A DNA stretch of 64,000 nucleotides, taken from the NCBI RefSeq assembly GCF_024171895.1, contig NZ_JAMTCQ010000008.1, forward strand, positions 558,001 through 622,000, given 5' to 3'. The notes beneath the pieces were generated by a model, which saw only the letters and a program-made list of their open reading frames with translations, was not told the origin of the DNA and did not search any database. The DNA is from Prauserella halophila (lineage in GTDB: Bacteria > Actinomycetota > Actinomycetes > Mycobacteriales > Pseudonocardiaceae). A program made the translations under genes and the position numbers. Shown one piece after another: positions 54,512 through 64,000 of this stretch (position 1 is its first letter; the number at the start of each line of letters is the position of its first letter).

Positions 54512-54596
54512 GGGCCGCCTCCAGTGTCTTGCGGGACACCCGCACCCGGTCGGCGATCGTGACTGCCGCTCCGCAAGCTCCGCAATTGTCAGCCAC
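54504..54596 (-). CDS. Possible 30-residue mini-protein between gltB and gltD
   Basis: GTG at 54596 overlaps the gltB stop in the octamer GTGGCTGA. The frame encodes 30 residues, starting [12 protein letters not shown] and ending [11 protein letters not shown], and stops in a second copy of GTGGCTGA that contains the gltD start. Each GTG is preceded by GGAGGCGGCYC, so both have the same ribosome site. A CxxC pair (NCGAC) could bind metal or be redox active. It may be a real coupled peptide or a by-product of duplication of the junction; no family is recognised. Confidence 0.5.
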   Translation of the reverse strand: MADNCGACGAAVTIADRVRVSRKTLEAARG

Positions 54597-57500
54597 GAGC
54601 CGCCTCCATGATCGCCTCGTTCACATCGCGGCCCTCGACCCGTGCCGCCTCGGTCGCCTCCAGCACCCGCTTGTAGTCACGCGGCATCACCTTGGTGAAC
54701 GCCGCCGACCGCCGCGGCCAGTCACCGAGCAGCGACGTCGCCACCGCCGAACCCGTCAACTCCGCGTGCCGGGCGACGACGCCGCGCAACCACACCAGGT
54801 CGTCGGCGCCGGGCTCTTCGAGCTCGACCATGCCCGGGTTGACCTTGCCGCGGTCCAGCTCCAGCACATACGCCTCGCCGCCGGACATGCCGGCCGCGAG
54901 GTTCCGGCCCGAGGCGCCGAGCACCACGGCCCGGCCCCCGGTCATGTACTCGAAGGCGTGGTCACCGACGCCTTCGGCCACGATCAGCGCACCCGAGTTG
55001 CGCACGCCGAACCGCTCACCGACCTGACCACGCAGGAACACCTCGCCGCTCGTGGCGCCGTAGGCGATCGTGTTGCCCGCGATCACCTGGCCCTCGGCGG
55101 CGAATTCCGCGGCCTCGTGCGGTCGCACGACGACGCGCCCGCCGGACAGGCCCTTGCCGACGTAGTCGTTCGCGTCGCCGGTCAGCTCCAACGTCACCCC
55201 CGGCGGCAGGAACGCACCCAGCGACTGGCCCGCCGACCCCGTCAGCGCCACCCGGATCGTGTCGTCGGGCAGACCGGCGCTGCCGTAGCGGCGCGTGATC
55301 TCCGCGCCGAGCAGCGTGCCGACCGTACGGTTGACGTTACGCACCGGCAGTTCGAGCCGCAGCGGATGTGCATCCTCCAGCGCCGCCTCGGCCAGCTGGA
55401 TCAGCGTGTGGTCCAGCGCGCGGTCGAGGCCGTGGTCCTGCTCGCGGAGCTTGCGCTGCGCACCGCCGTACGGCGTCTCCTCCGGGATCGCGAAGATCGG
55501 CGCCAGGTCGAGCCCCTCGGCCTTCCAATGCTCGATCGCCTCGTCGGCACCGAGCGCGTCGACCCGGCCGATCGCCTCGTCGAGCGACCGGAAGCCGAGT
55601 TCGGCCAGCAGCTCGCGTACCTCGTGGGCCACGAAGTGGAAGTAGTTCACGATGTGGTCGGCCTGCCCCGTGTAGCGCTCGCGCAGCTCCGGATTCTGCG
55701 TGGCGACCCCGACCGGGCAGGTGTCCAGGTGGCAGACGCGCATCATGATGCAGCCCGCGACGACCAGCGGCGCCGTGGCGAACCCGTACTCCTCGGCGCC
55801 CAGCAACGCGGCGACGACGACGTCCCTTCCGGTCTTCATCCCACCGTCCACCTGCACGGTGATGCGGTCGCGCAAGCCGTTCAGCATCAGCGTCTGCTGC
55901 GTCTCGGCCAGGCCGATCTCCCACGGGGTGCCCGCGTGCTTCAGCGAATTCAGCGGCGAGGCACCGGTGCCGCCGTCGTGACCGGAGATCAGCACGACGT
56001 CGGCGTGCGCCTTCGAGACCCCCGCGGCCACGGTGCCGACGCCGAGCGAGCTGACCAGCTTGACGTGCACGCGAGCCCGGTCGTTGGCGTTCTTCAGGTC
56101 GTGGATCAGCTGCGCCAGATCCTCGATCGAGTAGATATCGTGGTGCGGCGGCGGGGAAATGAGCCCCACACCCGGCGTGGAGTGCCGCGTGTGGCCGATC
56201 CACGGGTACACCTTGTTCGGCGGCAACTGCCCGCCCTCGCCGGGCTTGGCGCCCTGCGCCATCTTGATCTGGATGTCGTCGGCGTTGACGAGGTACTCGC
56301 TCGTCACGCCGAACCGTCCACTCGCGACCTGCTTGATCGCACTGCGGCGCTCCGGGTCGTACAAGCGCTCGACGTCCTCACCGCCCTCGCCGGTGTTGGA
56401 CCGGCCACCGATCCGGTTCATCGCGATCGCCAGGGTCTCGTGCGCCTCGGCCGAAATGGACCCGTACGACATGGCGCCGGTGTTGAACCGCTTGCAGATC
56501 GACTCGACCGATTCGACCTCGTCGATCGGGACCGGATCACGGCCGTCGGCACGGAGCGCGAACATACCGCGCACCGCACCGCCCGCACGGTTGAGTTCGT
56601 CCACCTTCTCCGTATAGGCGCGGTAGGCCTCCTGCCTGCGCGTCTTACTGGCGTGCTGCAGCAGGAACACGGTCTCCGGCGTGAACAGGTGCAGCTCGCC
56701 GTCGCGCCGGTAGGCGTACTCACCGCCGGACTCCAGTCCGCGGTGGGCCAGGTCCGTGGGGTGGTCCGGATAGGCGCGCCGGTGCCGGATGGCCACCTCC
56801 TCGGCGAGCACGTCCAGGCCGACGCCACCGAGCTTCGACGACGTGCCGGTGAAGTACTCGTCCAGCACGTCCTGCGACAGTCCGAGCGCCTCGAAGACCT
56901 GCGCGGCGGTGTACGCGCCGACCGTCGAGATGCCCATCTTGGACATGATCTTCCGAGTGCCCGCGACCAGCGCGTTCACGTAATTGCGCACGGCCGTGGC
57001 CTGCTCGATCCCGGGGATCGCACCCTGGCCGATCATGTCCTCGATCGTCTCGAAGGCCAGGTACGGGTTCACCGCCGCCGCACCGTAGCCGAGCAGCAAC
57101 GCGATGTGGTGCACCTCGCGGGCGTCGCCGGACTCGACGACCAGGGCGGCCTGCAGCCGCTCCTTCGTGCGCACGAGATGGTGGTGCACCGCCGACACCA
57201 GCAACAGCGAGGGAATCGGCGCCATGCTGTGGTCCGAATCGCGGTCCGACAGCACGAGCGTGCGCGCACCGGCGGCGATCGCCTCCGACGCCTCACGGCG
57301 CACGCGCTCGATCGCCTCGGCCAGTGCCGGCCCGCCGCCCTCGACGTCGTACAGCCCGGACAACACCGCGCACGCGAAACCCGGCAGATCACCGTCGTCG
57401 TCGACGTGGATGAGCTTGGCGAGCTCGTCGTTGTCGATCACCGGCTGCGGCAGCTCGATGTGCCGGCACGACGCAGGCCCCGGATCCAGCAGGTTCCGTT

Positions 57501-59160
57501 CCGGGCCCATGATCCGGCTCATGGACGTGACCAGCTCCTCGCGGATCGCATCCAGCGGCGGGTTGGTCACCTGCGCGAAGCCCTGTTTGAAGTAGTCGTA
57601 GAGCAGCCGCGAACGCTGCGACGTCATCGCGGTCGGGGTGTCGGTGCCCATCGACCCGAGCGGTTCGGCTCCGTGGCCGGCCATCGGCCCGAGCAGGATC
57701 TTCAGCTCCTCCTCGGTGTAGCCGAACGACAGCTGCCTGCGCAGCACCGAGGCGTGCGTCTGCGTGATGTGGTCGCGGCCGCGCAGTTCCGGCAGCGTCA
57801 GCAGGCCGGCGTGGAGCCACTCGTCGTACGGCGCCCCGCGCGCGAGGTCGTCCTTGATCTCCGTGTCGCCGACGATCCGGCCCGCGGCCGTGTCGACGAG
57901 GAACATGCGGCCGGGCTTGAGCCTGCCCTTGGTGATGACGTCGGCGGGCTCGATGTCGAGCACGCCCGACTCGCTGGCCAGCACGACGCGGTCGTCGGCA
58001 GTGCGCCACCAGCGGCCGGGCCGCAGGCCGTTGCGGTCGAGCACGCCGCCCACGATCGTGCCGTCGGTGAACGTGACGCACGCCGGTCCGTCCCACGGTT
58101 CCATCAGGCTGGCGTGGAAGCGGTAGAAGGCGCGGCGCTGCTCGTCCATCCCGGCGTGGTTCTCCCACGCCTCCGGCACCATCATCAGCACCGCGTGCGG
58201 CAGGCTGCGCCCACCCAGGTGCAGCAGCTCCAGCACCTCGTCGAACGAGGCGGAGTCGGAGGCGTCCTCCGTGCACACCGGATACAGCCGCGAGAGGTCG
58301 CCCGGGACCAGGTCGCTCTCCAGCAGCGCCTCGCGGGCGCGCATGCGGTTGCGGTTGCCGCGCACGGTGTTGATCTCGCCGTTGTGCGCGACGAACCGGA
58401 ACGGATGCGCCAGCGGCCACGACGGGAACGTGTTGGTCGAGAACCGCGAGTGCACGAGCGCGATCGCACTGAGCATGCGCTCGTCGCGCAGCTCGGGGAA
58501 GAACAGCGGCAGCTGCGCGGGCGTGAGCATGCCCTTGAAGACGAGCGTGCGCGCCGACAGCGACGGGAAGTACACCCCGCACCCGGCATCGGCCGTCTCG
58601 TGCTCGGCCCGCTTGCGCAGGCAGAACGCCGGCCGGTCGAGGTCGATCCCGGAGGGCTGCTCGCCGTCGGCGTCCGGCAGGCCGGTGACGTGCAGGTAGG
58701 CGAAGTGCGGCATCACCGACCGCGCGGTGGGGCCGACGTCGGCGGCGTCGACGTCGGTGGGCACGTCCCGCCAGCCCGCGACGCGGAGCCCCTCCTCGCC
58801 CGCGATGCGCTCGATGATCGTGACGGCCTCGCGGCGCAGGTCCTCGTCGGCGGGCAGGAACGCCATGCCGGCGGCGTAGTGATGGGCGCCGAACGCGTCC
58901 GGAGCGGGCAGGTCGACATCGGCCTCCGCCCGCAACAGCTCGTCCGGCAGTTGCACCAGGATTCCGGCGCCGTCGCCGCTGGTCGGTTCGGCCCCGGCGG
59001 CGCCGCGGTGGTCGAGGTTCGTCAACGCGGTCAGGCCGTCGCTGACGATGCTGTGGGAGCGGACGCCACGGAGGTGGGAGACCATGGCGACACCGCAGGA
59101 ATCCTGTTCCGTGGCGGGGTCGTACAGGCCCTGCGTCGGCGGAATCGCGGAGAAGATCAA
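54589..59160 (-). CDS. gltB: Glutamate synthase large subunit
   Basis: 1523 aa. N-terminal class II glutaminase: after a short propeptide the nucleophile is Cys22 in [10 protein letters not shown] central domain, the FMN/[3Fe-4S] synthase domain ([37 protein letters not shown]) and the C-terminal GXGXG beta-helix (GAEITRRYG to SGGEAYVLE) follow. TTG at 59160 is chosen because AGGAGG lies 6 bases upstream; a frame starting 15 codons earlier is Arg-rich noise. It works with GltD; the two genes are 77 bases apart, filled by a mini-ORF. Confidence 0.96.
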   Translation of the reverse strand: MIFSAIPPTQGLYDPATEQDSCGVAMVSHLRGVRSHSIVSDGLTALTNLDHRGAAGAEPTSGDGAGILVQLPDELLRAEADVDLPAPDAFGAHHYAAGMAFLPADEDLRREAVTIIERIAGEEGLRVAGWRDVPTDVDAADVGPTARSVMPHFAYLHVTGLPDADGEQPSGIDLDRPAFCLRKRAEHETADAGCGVYFPSLSARTLVFKGMLTPAQLPLFFPELRDERMLSAIALVHSRFSTNTFPSWPLAHPFRFVAHNGEINTVRGNRNRMRAREALLESDLVPGDLSRLYPVCTEDASDSASFDEVLELLHLGGRSLPHAVLMMVPEAWENHAGMDEQRRAFYRFHASLMEPWDGPACVTFTDGTIVGGVLDRNGLRPGRWWRTADDRVVLASESGVLDIEPADVITKGRLKPGRMFLVDTAAGRIVGDTEIKDDLARGAPYDEWLHAGLLTLPELRGRDHITQTHASVLRRQLSFGYTEEELKILLGPMAGHGAEPLGSMGTDTPTAMTSQRSRLLYDYFKQGFAQVTNPPLDAIREELVTSMSRIMGPERNLLDPGPASCRHIELPQPVIDNDELAKLIHVDDDGDLPGFACAVLSGLYDVEGGGPALAEAIERVRREASEAIAAGARTLVLSDRDSDHSMAPIPSLLLVSAVHHHLVRTKERLQAALVVESGDAREVHHIALLLGYGAAAVNPYLAFETIEDMIGQGAIPGIEQATAVRNYVNALVAGTRKIMSKMGISTVGAYTAAQVFEALGLSQDVLDEYFTGTSSKLGGVGLDVLAEEVAIRHRRAYPDHPTDLAHRGLESGGEYAYRRDGELHLFTPETVFLLQHASKTRRQEAYRAYTEKVDELNRAGGAVRGMFALRADGRDPVPIDEVESVESICKRFNTGAMSYGSISAEAHETLAIAMNRIGGRSNTGEGGEDVERLYDPERRSAIKQVASGRFGVTSEYLVNADDIQIKMAQGAKPGEGGQLPPNKVYPWIGHTRHSTPGVGLISPPPHHDIYSIEDLAQLIHDLKNANDRARVHVKLVSSLGVGTVAAGVSKAHADVVLISGHDGGTGASPLNSLKHAGTPWEIGLAETQQTLMLNGLRDRITVQVDGGMKTGRDVVVAALLGAEEYGFATAPLVVAGCIMMRVCHLDTCPVGVATQNPELRERYTGQADHIVNYFHFVAHEVRELLAELGFRSLDEAIGRVDALGADEAIEHWKAEGLDLAPIFAIPEETPYGGAQRKLREQDHGLDRALDHTLIQLAEAALEDAHPLRLELPVRNVNRTVGTLLGAEITRRYGSAGLPDDTIRVALTGSAGQSLGAFLPPGVTLELTGDANDYVGKGLSGGRVVVRPHEAAEFAAEGQVIAGNTIAYGATSGEVFLRGQVGERFGVRNSGALIVAEGVGDHAFEYMTGGRAVVLGASGRNLAAGMSGGEAYVLELDRGKVNPGMVELEEPGADDLVWLRGVVARHAELTGSAVATSLLGDWPRRSAAFTKVMPRDYKRVLEATEAARVEGRDVNEAIMEAARG

Positions 59161-59439
59161 CTCGGACCTCCTGCGTCGTCTTCGTGCTCGGTGTCTTCGG
59201 GGCACGGGACGACTGTGGCCCGCCTGTTACCACGACTTTAACACTCGAGAAACGCCCCGGCGCCGGATCAGCAGGCCGTTCCCGGGCGGACCGTCGTGAT
59301 CCGACGACCGTGATCCGACGACCCCGGACGAACCAGTTTCCGACGTGCCGGCCGGTCGCGGCAAGTGCTCGCCCGCGCACCCCGTTCGCGGCGAGTACCC
59401 GTCCTGCGACCCCGGCATCCGCGGTGACGTGAACGGGAG

Positions 59440-59545
59440 GCTGGTAACGTCGTATCGACGCGGGCGGCAGCGAAGTCCGGTGCGAATCCGGCACTGTGCC
59501 GCAACTGTGATGACTGCCCGAGCCGGCTGACCTGGTGTTCTGCGA
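59440..59545 (+). ncRNA. Cobalamin (AdoCbl) riboswitch
   Basis: Contains the conserved core GAAGTCCGGTGCGAATCCGG, then CACTGTGCCGCAACTGT, and a B12-box-like AGCCGGCTGACCTGG at 59521-59535, flanked by pairing segments GGGCGGCAG (59462) and CTGCCC (59514). Directly upstream of btuFCD in the same direction, so it should repress uptake genes when adenosylcobalamin is plentiful. Confidence 0.88.
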
Positions 59546-59583
59546 CTCGGGCGGGTCGAGTCAGGTCGCCTCCGCCCCGCGTC

Positions 59584-59620
59584 GACGCCTTGCCCACCTC
59601 CGGCGCAGAGGTGCGGCGTC
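59584..59620 (+). promoter_or_regulatory. Candidate expression-platform hairpin of the cobalamin riboswitch
   Basis: GACGCC (59584-59589) with GGCGTC (59615-59620), and CACCTC (59595-59600) with GAGGTG (59608-59613), form a two-part stem 40 bases after the aptamer and ~130 bases before the btuF ATG. No U-tract. The rest of 59161-59439 holds no recognisable gene. Confidence 0.45.
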
Positions 59621-59747
59621 AGGGACGGCCCTCACACCGCCGCCTCGGGCGCTCCAGGACTCCCCCGCGGGTTCCGCACCGGCGCGGGCGGCCACCCGAC
59701 GGCCGCAGCCGCGCCTCCGCCGGCCGACCCGAACGCCCGAGGCCCCG

Positions 59748-60818
59748 ATGGCTCACCAGCCGACTCCCCGTCCCAGTGCACAGGTGCACGAACCCGAAGC
59801 ACCCGGCTCCGGTTCCGGAAAGCAGGGTTCCGGAAAGCAGGGTTCCGGAATGCACAGCACCGCAGCCCACCGCACCGGATCGTCCGGCACCCGTCGGTTC
59901 GTCCGGCTGCTCGCCCTGCTTCCCCTGCTGGGTGTGCTCGCCCTCGCCGGCTGTGCCCAGCGCACCGACGAGGGCGGTGGCGGCGGTGACACCGGCACCG
60001 ACTTCCCCGTCACGGTCGAGCCGGCAGGCGCACCCGCCGTGACCCTCGACGCGCAGCCGCAGCGCATCGTCTCGCTCGTACCGTCGGTCACCGAGACGCT
60101 GTACGAGGTCGATGCCGGCGAGCAGGTCGTCGCCGTCGACGAGATGTCGACCCATCCGTCCGAGGCTCCGCGCACGGAGATGTCCGGCATCGACCCGGAC
60201 CCGCAGGCGATCGCGGCCCACGATCCCGACCTGGTCGTCGTGGGCTCGGACGCGGAGGGCAAGCTCGCCGACGCCCTGGGCAAGACCGGCGTCCCCACCC
60301 TCGTACTGCCCGCCCCGGAGACGCTGCAGGACGCCTACGCCCAGTTCGCGCTCGTCGGCAAGGCCACCGGGAACGCCGAGGAGGGACAGCAGCTCGCCGA
60401 CGAGACCGAGCAGACGATCACCGACCTCGCCGACTCCGCCCCGGACAAGGACCTGAGCTACTACCACGAGGTCGACCCGACCTACTACACGATCACGTCG
60501 GCGACCTTCCTCGGCGAGGTCTACGACCTGTTCGGCCTGCGCAACATCGCCGACCAGGGGGATCCGGACGCGATGAACGGCTATCCGCAGCTGTCGGCCG
60601 AGAAGATCGTCGGAGCGGACCCGGATCTGGTGTTCCTCGCCGACACGAAGTGCTGCGGGCAGAACGCCGACACGGTGGCCGAGCGCCCGGGATGGGACAC
60701 CATGACCGCCGTCGAGCAGGGCCGGGTGTTCGCACTGGACGACGACATCGCCTCGCGCTGGAGCCCGCGTCTGGTCGAGTTCGTGCGGGTCGTGGCCGAC
60801 GCGGTCGCGGAAGCCTGA
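59748..60818 (+). CDS. btuF: Cobalamin-type ABC transporter substrate-binding lipoprotein
   Basis: 356 aa. A ~45-residue polar leader with three 15-bp repeats (GSGKQ twice, then GSGMH) precedes the lipoprotein signal FVRLLALLPLLGVLALAGC. The mature part is a BtuF/FecB-type fold: QRIVSLVPSVTETLYEVDAG, THPSEAPRTEMSGID and DPDLVVVGS, and DPDLVFLADTKCCGQ with an unusual adjacent Cys pair. B12 as ligand is inferred from the riboswitch. ATG at 59748 follows GAGG; ATG at 59850, after the repeats, is an alternative start closer to normal signal length. Confidence 0.87.
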   Translation: MAHQPTPRPSAQVHEPEAPGSGSGKQGSGKQGSGMHSTAAHRTGSSGTRRFVRLLALLPLLGVLALAGCAQRTDEGGGGGDTGTDFPVTVEPAGAPAVTLDAQPQRIVSLVPSVTETLYEVDAGEQVVAVDEMSTHPSEAPRTEMSGIDPDPQAIAAHDPDLVVVGSDAEGKLADALGKTGVPTLVLPAPETLQDAYAQFALVGKATGNAEEGQQLADETEQTITDLADSAPDKDLSYYHEVDPTYYTITSATFLGEVYDLFGLRNIADQGDPDAMNGYPQLSAEKIVGADPDLVFLADTKCCGQNADTVAERPGWDTMTAVEQGRVFALDDDIASRWSPRLVEFVRVVADAVAEA

Positions 60819-61903
60819 TGCTCCGCACCCGGTCGCGGCGCACCGCAGCGCACACCACCCGAGTGCCCGCGCACACCACTCGGCTGACACCGCTCGCGGT
60901 GGCCGTCGCGGTGGCCGTGCTCGTGGTCGCCGCGCTGTTCGGGCTGCTGATCGGTCCCGGCGAGCTCGCCGGGAACCGGGTGCTGGCGGAGATCCTGGCG
61001 CAGCTGACAGGTGGGCTGTCGCCGCTGTCGGAGGCCGAGGCTGCGGTCGTGTGGCAGCTGCGAGCGCCGCGAGTGCTGCTCGCGGCGCTCGTCGGGGCGG
61101 CGCTCGCCGGGGCGGGTGCGGCGTTCCAGGGCGTGTTCCGCAATCCGCTGGCCGATCCCTACCTGCTCGGTGCCGGCGCGGGGGCGGGCATGGCGGTGAC
61201 GGCCCTCGTCGTGTTCGCGCCCGCGGTGACGGCCTGGTCGCTCGGCCCGGTGGGCCCGCTGCCGCTCGCGGCGTTCGCCGGCGCACTGCTGGGCGTCGGG
61301 CTGAGCTGGATGCTCGGCCGATCGGCGGGCGGCGCCGGGACGGCCGGGCTGTTGCTGGCCGGTGTCGCGGTGACGGCGTTCCTCACCGCGATCCAGACGT
61401 TCGTCCAGCAACTCGACACCGACACCCTCCAACAGGTCTACACCTGGACACTCGGCGGCCTGAACATCACCGGCTGGACCGACGTGTGGCTCGCCCTGCC
61501 GTACGTGGCGTTCGCCGGGATCGTCCTCGTGGCGTCGGCCCGGCTGCTGGACCTGCTCACGCTCGGCGACGCGGAAGCGACGTCGCTGGGTGTGCGACCG
61601 GGCCGGATCCGCCTCGCCGTGCTGTCGGCGGCCTCGCTCGCCACCGCCGCAGCCGTGTCGGTGAGCGGGCTGATCGGGTTCGTCGGGATCGTCGTGCCGC
61701 ACCTGGTGCGGCTGCTGGCGGGCGCGAGCTACCGCGTGATCGTGCCGCTCTCGCTCCTCGGCGGTTCCGCGTTCGTGATCATGGCCGACATCGTCGCCCG
61801 GACGATCATGCCCGGCGAACTGCCGCTCGGCGTGGTCACCGCGTTCGCCGGCGCGCCGTTCTTCGCCCTGGTGCTGCGCACGAACCGGGAGCGGCTGTCG
61901 TGA
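60818..61903 (+). CDS. btuC: FecCD/BtuC-type permease for cobalamin
   Basis: 361 aa, about ten helices. Family landmarks: LRAPRVLLAALVGAALAGAGAAFQGVFRNPLADPYLLG, the coupling region LGDAEATSLGVRPGRIRLAVL, and SGLIGFVGIVVPHLVRLLAG near the C-terminus. The ATG overlaps the btuF stop (TGATG) and the stop overlaps the btuD GTG, so btuF-C-D is fully coupled. It forms a homodimer channel with BtuD. Substrate inferred from the upstream riboswitch; the iron-siderophore branch of the family is the alternative. Confidence 0.9.
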   Translation: MLRTRSRRTAAHTTRVPAHTTRLTPLAVAVAVAVLVVAALFGLLIGPGELAGNRVLAEILAQLTGGLSPLSEAEAAVVWQLRAPRVLLAALVGAALAGAGAAFQGVFRNPLADPYLLGAGAGAGMAVTALVVFAPAVTAWSLGPVGPLPLAAFAGALLGVGLSWMLGRSAGGAGTAGLLLAGVAVTAFLTAIQTFVQQLDTDTLQQVYTWTLGGLNITGWTDVWLALPYVAFAGIVLVASARLLDLLTLGDAEATSLGVRPGRIRLAVLSAASLATAAAVSVSGLIGFVGIVVPHLVRLLAGASYRVIVPLSLLGGSAFVIMADIVARTIMPGELPLGVVTAFAGAPFFALVLRTNRERLS

Positions 61904-62703
61904 CCGCCACGCAGGCCGCGACCGCGCTGTCGCTGCACGACGTCAGTGCAGGCTACGGCGCCGAGCCGGTCGTGACACACGTGTCGCTGGAGGCGCGCCG
62001 CGGGCGGTGGCTGGCGATCGTCGGGCCGAACGGTGCGGGCAAGTCCACCGTGCTCAAGGCCGTTGCCGGACTCGTCCCGCGCCGGGGCACGGTCCTGCTC
62101 GACGGCACGGACACCGGACGGCTGCCGCGCAAGGACCTGGCCCGCCGCATCGGCTACGCCCCGCAGAACCCGGCGTTGCCGGAACGGCTCACCGTCACCG
62201 ATTACGTCCTGCTCGGCAGAGCACCGCATCTCGGTACGCTGGCGCGGGAATCCGCGTCCGACGTGTCCGTTGTGGAGGATGCACTCACCCGGCTCGATCT
62301 GCACGAGCTGGCCGGGCGGCGACTGGGAACCCTGTCCGGCGGCGAAGCGCAGCGGGCGGTACTGGCCCGGGTACTGGTCCAGCGCACGCCGCTGCTGCTG
62401 CTCGACGAACCGACGACGGGGCTGGACATCGGCCACGCCCAGACGCTGCTCGAACGCCTCGACCAGCTCCGCAGGGAGGACGAGACGACGGTCGTGACGA
62501 CCCTGCACGACCTGACGATCGCCGCGCAGTACGCGGACGAACTCGTGCTGATCGACCGTGGCGGTGTCGTCGCCGCGGGCACGCCGTCGCAGGTCCTCAC
62601 CACCGAGCGGCTGCGTGAGCACTACGCCGCCGACGTCGAGGTCCTCACCACGGCCGGGGGAAATCCGGTCGTCGTCCCGGTACGCCCCGCGGGCACGCGC
62701 TGA
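61900..62703 (+). CDS. btuD: ABC transporter ATP-binding protein for cobalamin
   Basis: 267 aa. Walker A VGPNGAGKSTVLKA, Q-loop YAPQNP, signature LSGGEAQRAVLARVL, Walker B LLLLDEPTTGLDIGHAQ and switch TTLHDLTIAAQYAD are all in place. The C-terminal tail (REHYAADVEVLTTAGGNPVVVPVRP) is typical of BtuD/FepC-like subunits. GTG at 61900 overlaps the btuC stop (GTGA). Last gene of the unit; a 24-bp perfect palindrome follows 24 bases later. Confidence 0.92.
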   Translation: MTATQAATALSLHDVSAGYGAEPVVTHVSLEARRGRWLAIVGPNGAGKSTVLKAVAGLVPRRGTVLLDGTDTGRLPRKDLARRIGYAPQNPALPERLTVTDYVLLGRAPHLGTLARESASDVSVVEDALTRLDLHELAGRRLGTLSGGEAQRAVLARVLVQRTPLLLLDEPTTGLDIGHAQTLLERLDQLRREDETTVVTTLHDLTIAAQYADELVLIDRGGVVAAGTPSQVLTTERLREHYAADVEVLTTAGGNPVVVPVRPAGTR

Positions 62704-62727
62704 CTCACGGCCGCGGTCCGCAGGAAC

Positions 62728-62751
62728 GCCGCCGGCCCGCGGGCCGGCGGC
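62728..62751. terminator. 24-bp perfect palindrome between btuD and the his operon end
   Basis: GCCGCCGGCCCG/CGGGCCGGCGGC with no central loop, between convergent transcription units, nine bases beyond the end of the 52-aa gene and 25 beyond btuD. Confidence 0.8.
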
Positions 62752-62760
62752 CTGCGCCGA

Positions 62761-62919
62761 TCAGGCGAGCCAGGCGACGGCACCGCCGATCGCCACCAGC
62801 GCGGCGAGGCCGAAGACGGCGGCCAGGACGCGGGACCCGTTGCGCCAGGTGCTGTACACACCGCCGACGAGGAATCCCGCCACGCCGAGCAACAGCACGC
62901 CGACCCACTGCTGATCCAC
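62761..62919 (-). CDS. Small two-helix membrane protein after hisB (52 aa)
   Basis: GTG at 62919 follows the hisB TGA without a gap. The product has two hydrophobic helices, GVLLLGVAGFLVGGVY and VLAAVFGLAALVAIGGAVAW, joined by a short polar TWRNGSR turn. Comparable tiny membrane genes follow hisB in several actinobacteria, with no known role. It ends the local his transcription unit because btuD is convergent. The composition and tight coupling support a real gene. Confidence 0.75.
   Translation of the reverse strand: MDQQWVGVLLLGVAGFLVGGVYSTWRNGSRVLAAVFGLAALVAIGGAVAWLA

Positions 62920-64000
<1,081 letters not shown>

Noticed and set aside
54529-59241. 1570-codon open frame on the plus strand across gltB
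   Set aside because: It is the exact antisense of gltB; Arg/His/Val-rich composition, no domains, and long antisense frames are expected at this GC content.

Overview
The window is chromosomal DNA of a high-GC Gram-positive actinobacterium. Codon use is strongly GC-rich, GTG and TTG starts are common, and many genes overlap by ATGA or GTGA. Several blocks keep the gene order of Mycobacterium tuberculosis: dapF-miaA-Rv2728c-like-DUF349(Rv2731)-Rv2732c-miaB-recX-recA-DUF3046(Rv2738c), and Rv2175c-pknL-aroG. A type VII (WXG100) substrate operon, TIGR03083 and VOC proteins and a carotenoid cluster point to the Pseudonocardiaceae or a close relative. The genus is not resolved from the sequence alone.

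Region by region: 0-1.1 kb is an ABC-2 exporter (ATPase plus the start of its permease). 1.2-18.2 kb is a housekeeping block: ndk, a secreted PhoD phosphatase, folC-DUF4233, dapF, miaA, DUF349, miaB, the gluABCD glutamate/aspartate-type importer with internal stem-loops, and recA-recX with both a LexA box and a PafBC-type promoter. 18.3-31.4 kb holds a very long Lhr helicase with an in-frame 39-bp repeat array, peptide deformylase, an anchored extracellular protein, VOC and TIGR03083 proteins, a YbaK-type deacylase with a GNAT enzyme, a frameshifted MFS exporter and a DUF885 protein. 31.5-38.9 kb carries crtE-crtI-crtB, a methyltransferase, an AraC regulator, an MFS exporter and a CGNR zinc-finger protein. 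38.7-40.2 kb is a lower-GC cassette with an Abi_2/AbiF-like HEPN protein and a hairpin-rich leader. It is bracketed by two copies of the 3' end of the CGNR gene.

40.2-45.8 kb returns to the conserved backbone (Rv2175c-like, PknL-type kinase, a wax-ester/DGAT acyltransferase, class II DAHP synthase). 45.8-53 kb is accessory: a vapB antitoxin with a truncated toxin, a secreted trypsin-like protease ending in a perfect 36-bp hairpin, a five-gene type VII substrate operon and a MarR/VOC pair with a double operator. 53-59.2 kb is gltB-gltD with a probable 30-codon mini-gene wedged between them. 59.4-62.7 kb is a cobalamin riboswitch followed by btuFCD. 62.7-64 kb is hisC-hisB plus a small membrane protein, running off the right edge.

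A recurring theme is short tandem repeats with 13-39 bp periods. They occur at gene ends (a 21-bp family with core GCAGRACACGCG, and 15, 16 and 19 bp families) and inside coding linkers of at least six proteins. The most interesting candidates are the duplication-flanked Abi cassette with its possible RNA partner and the gltB/gltD mini-ORF.
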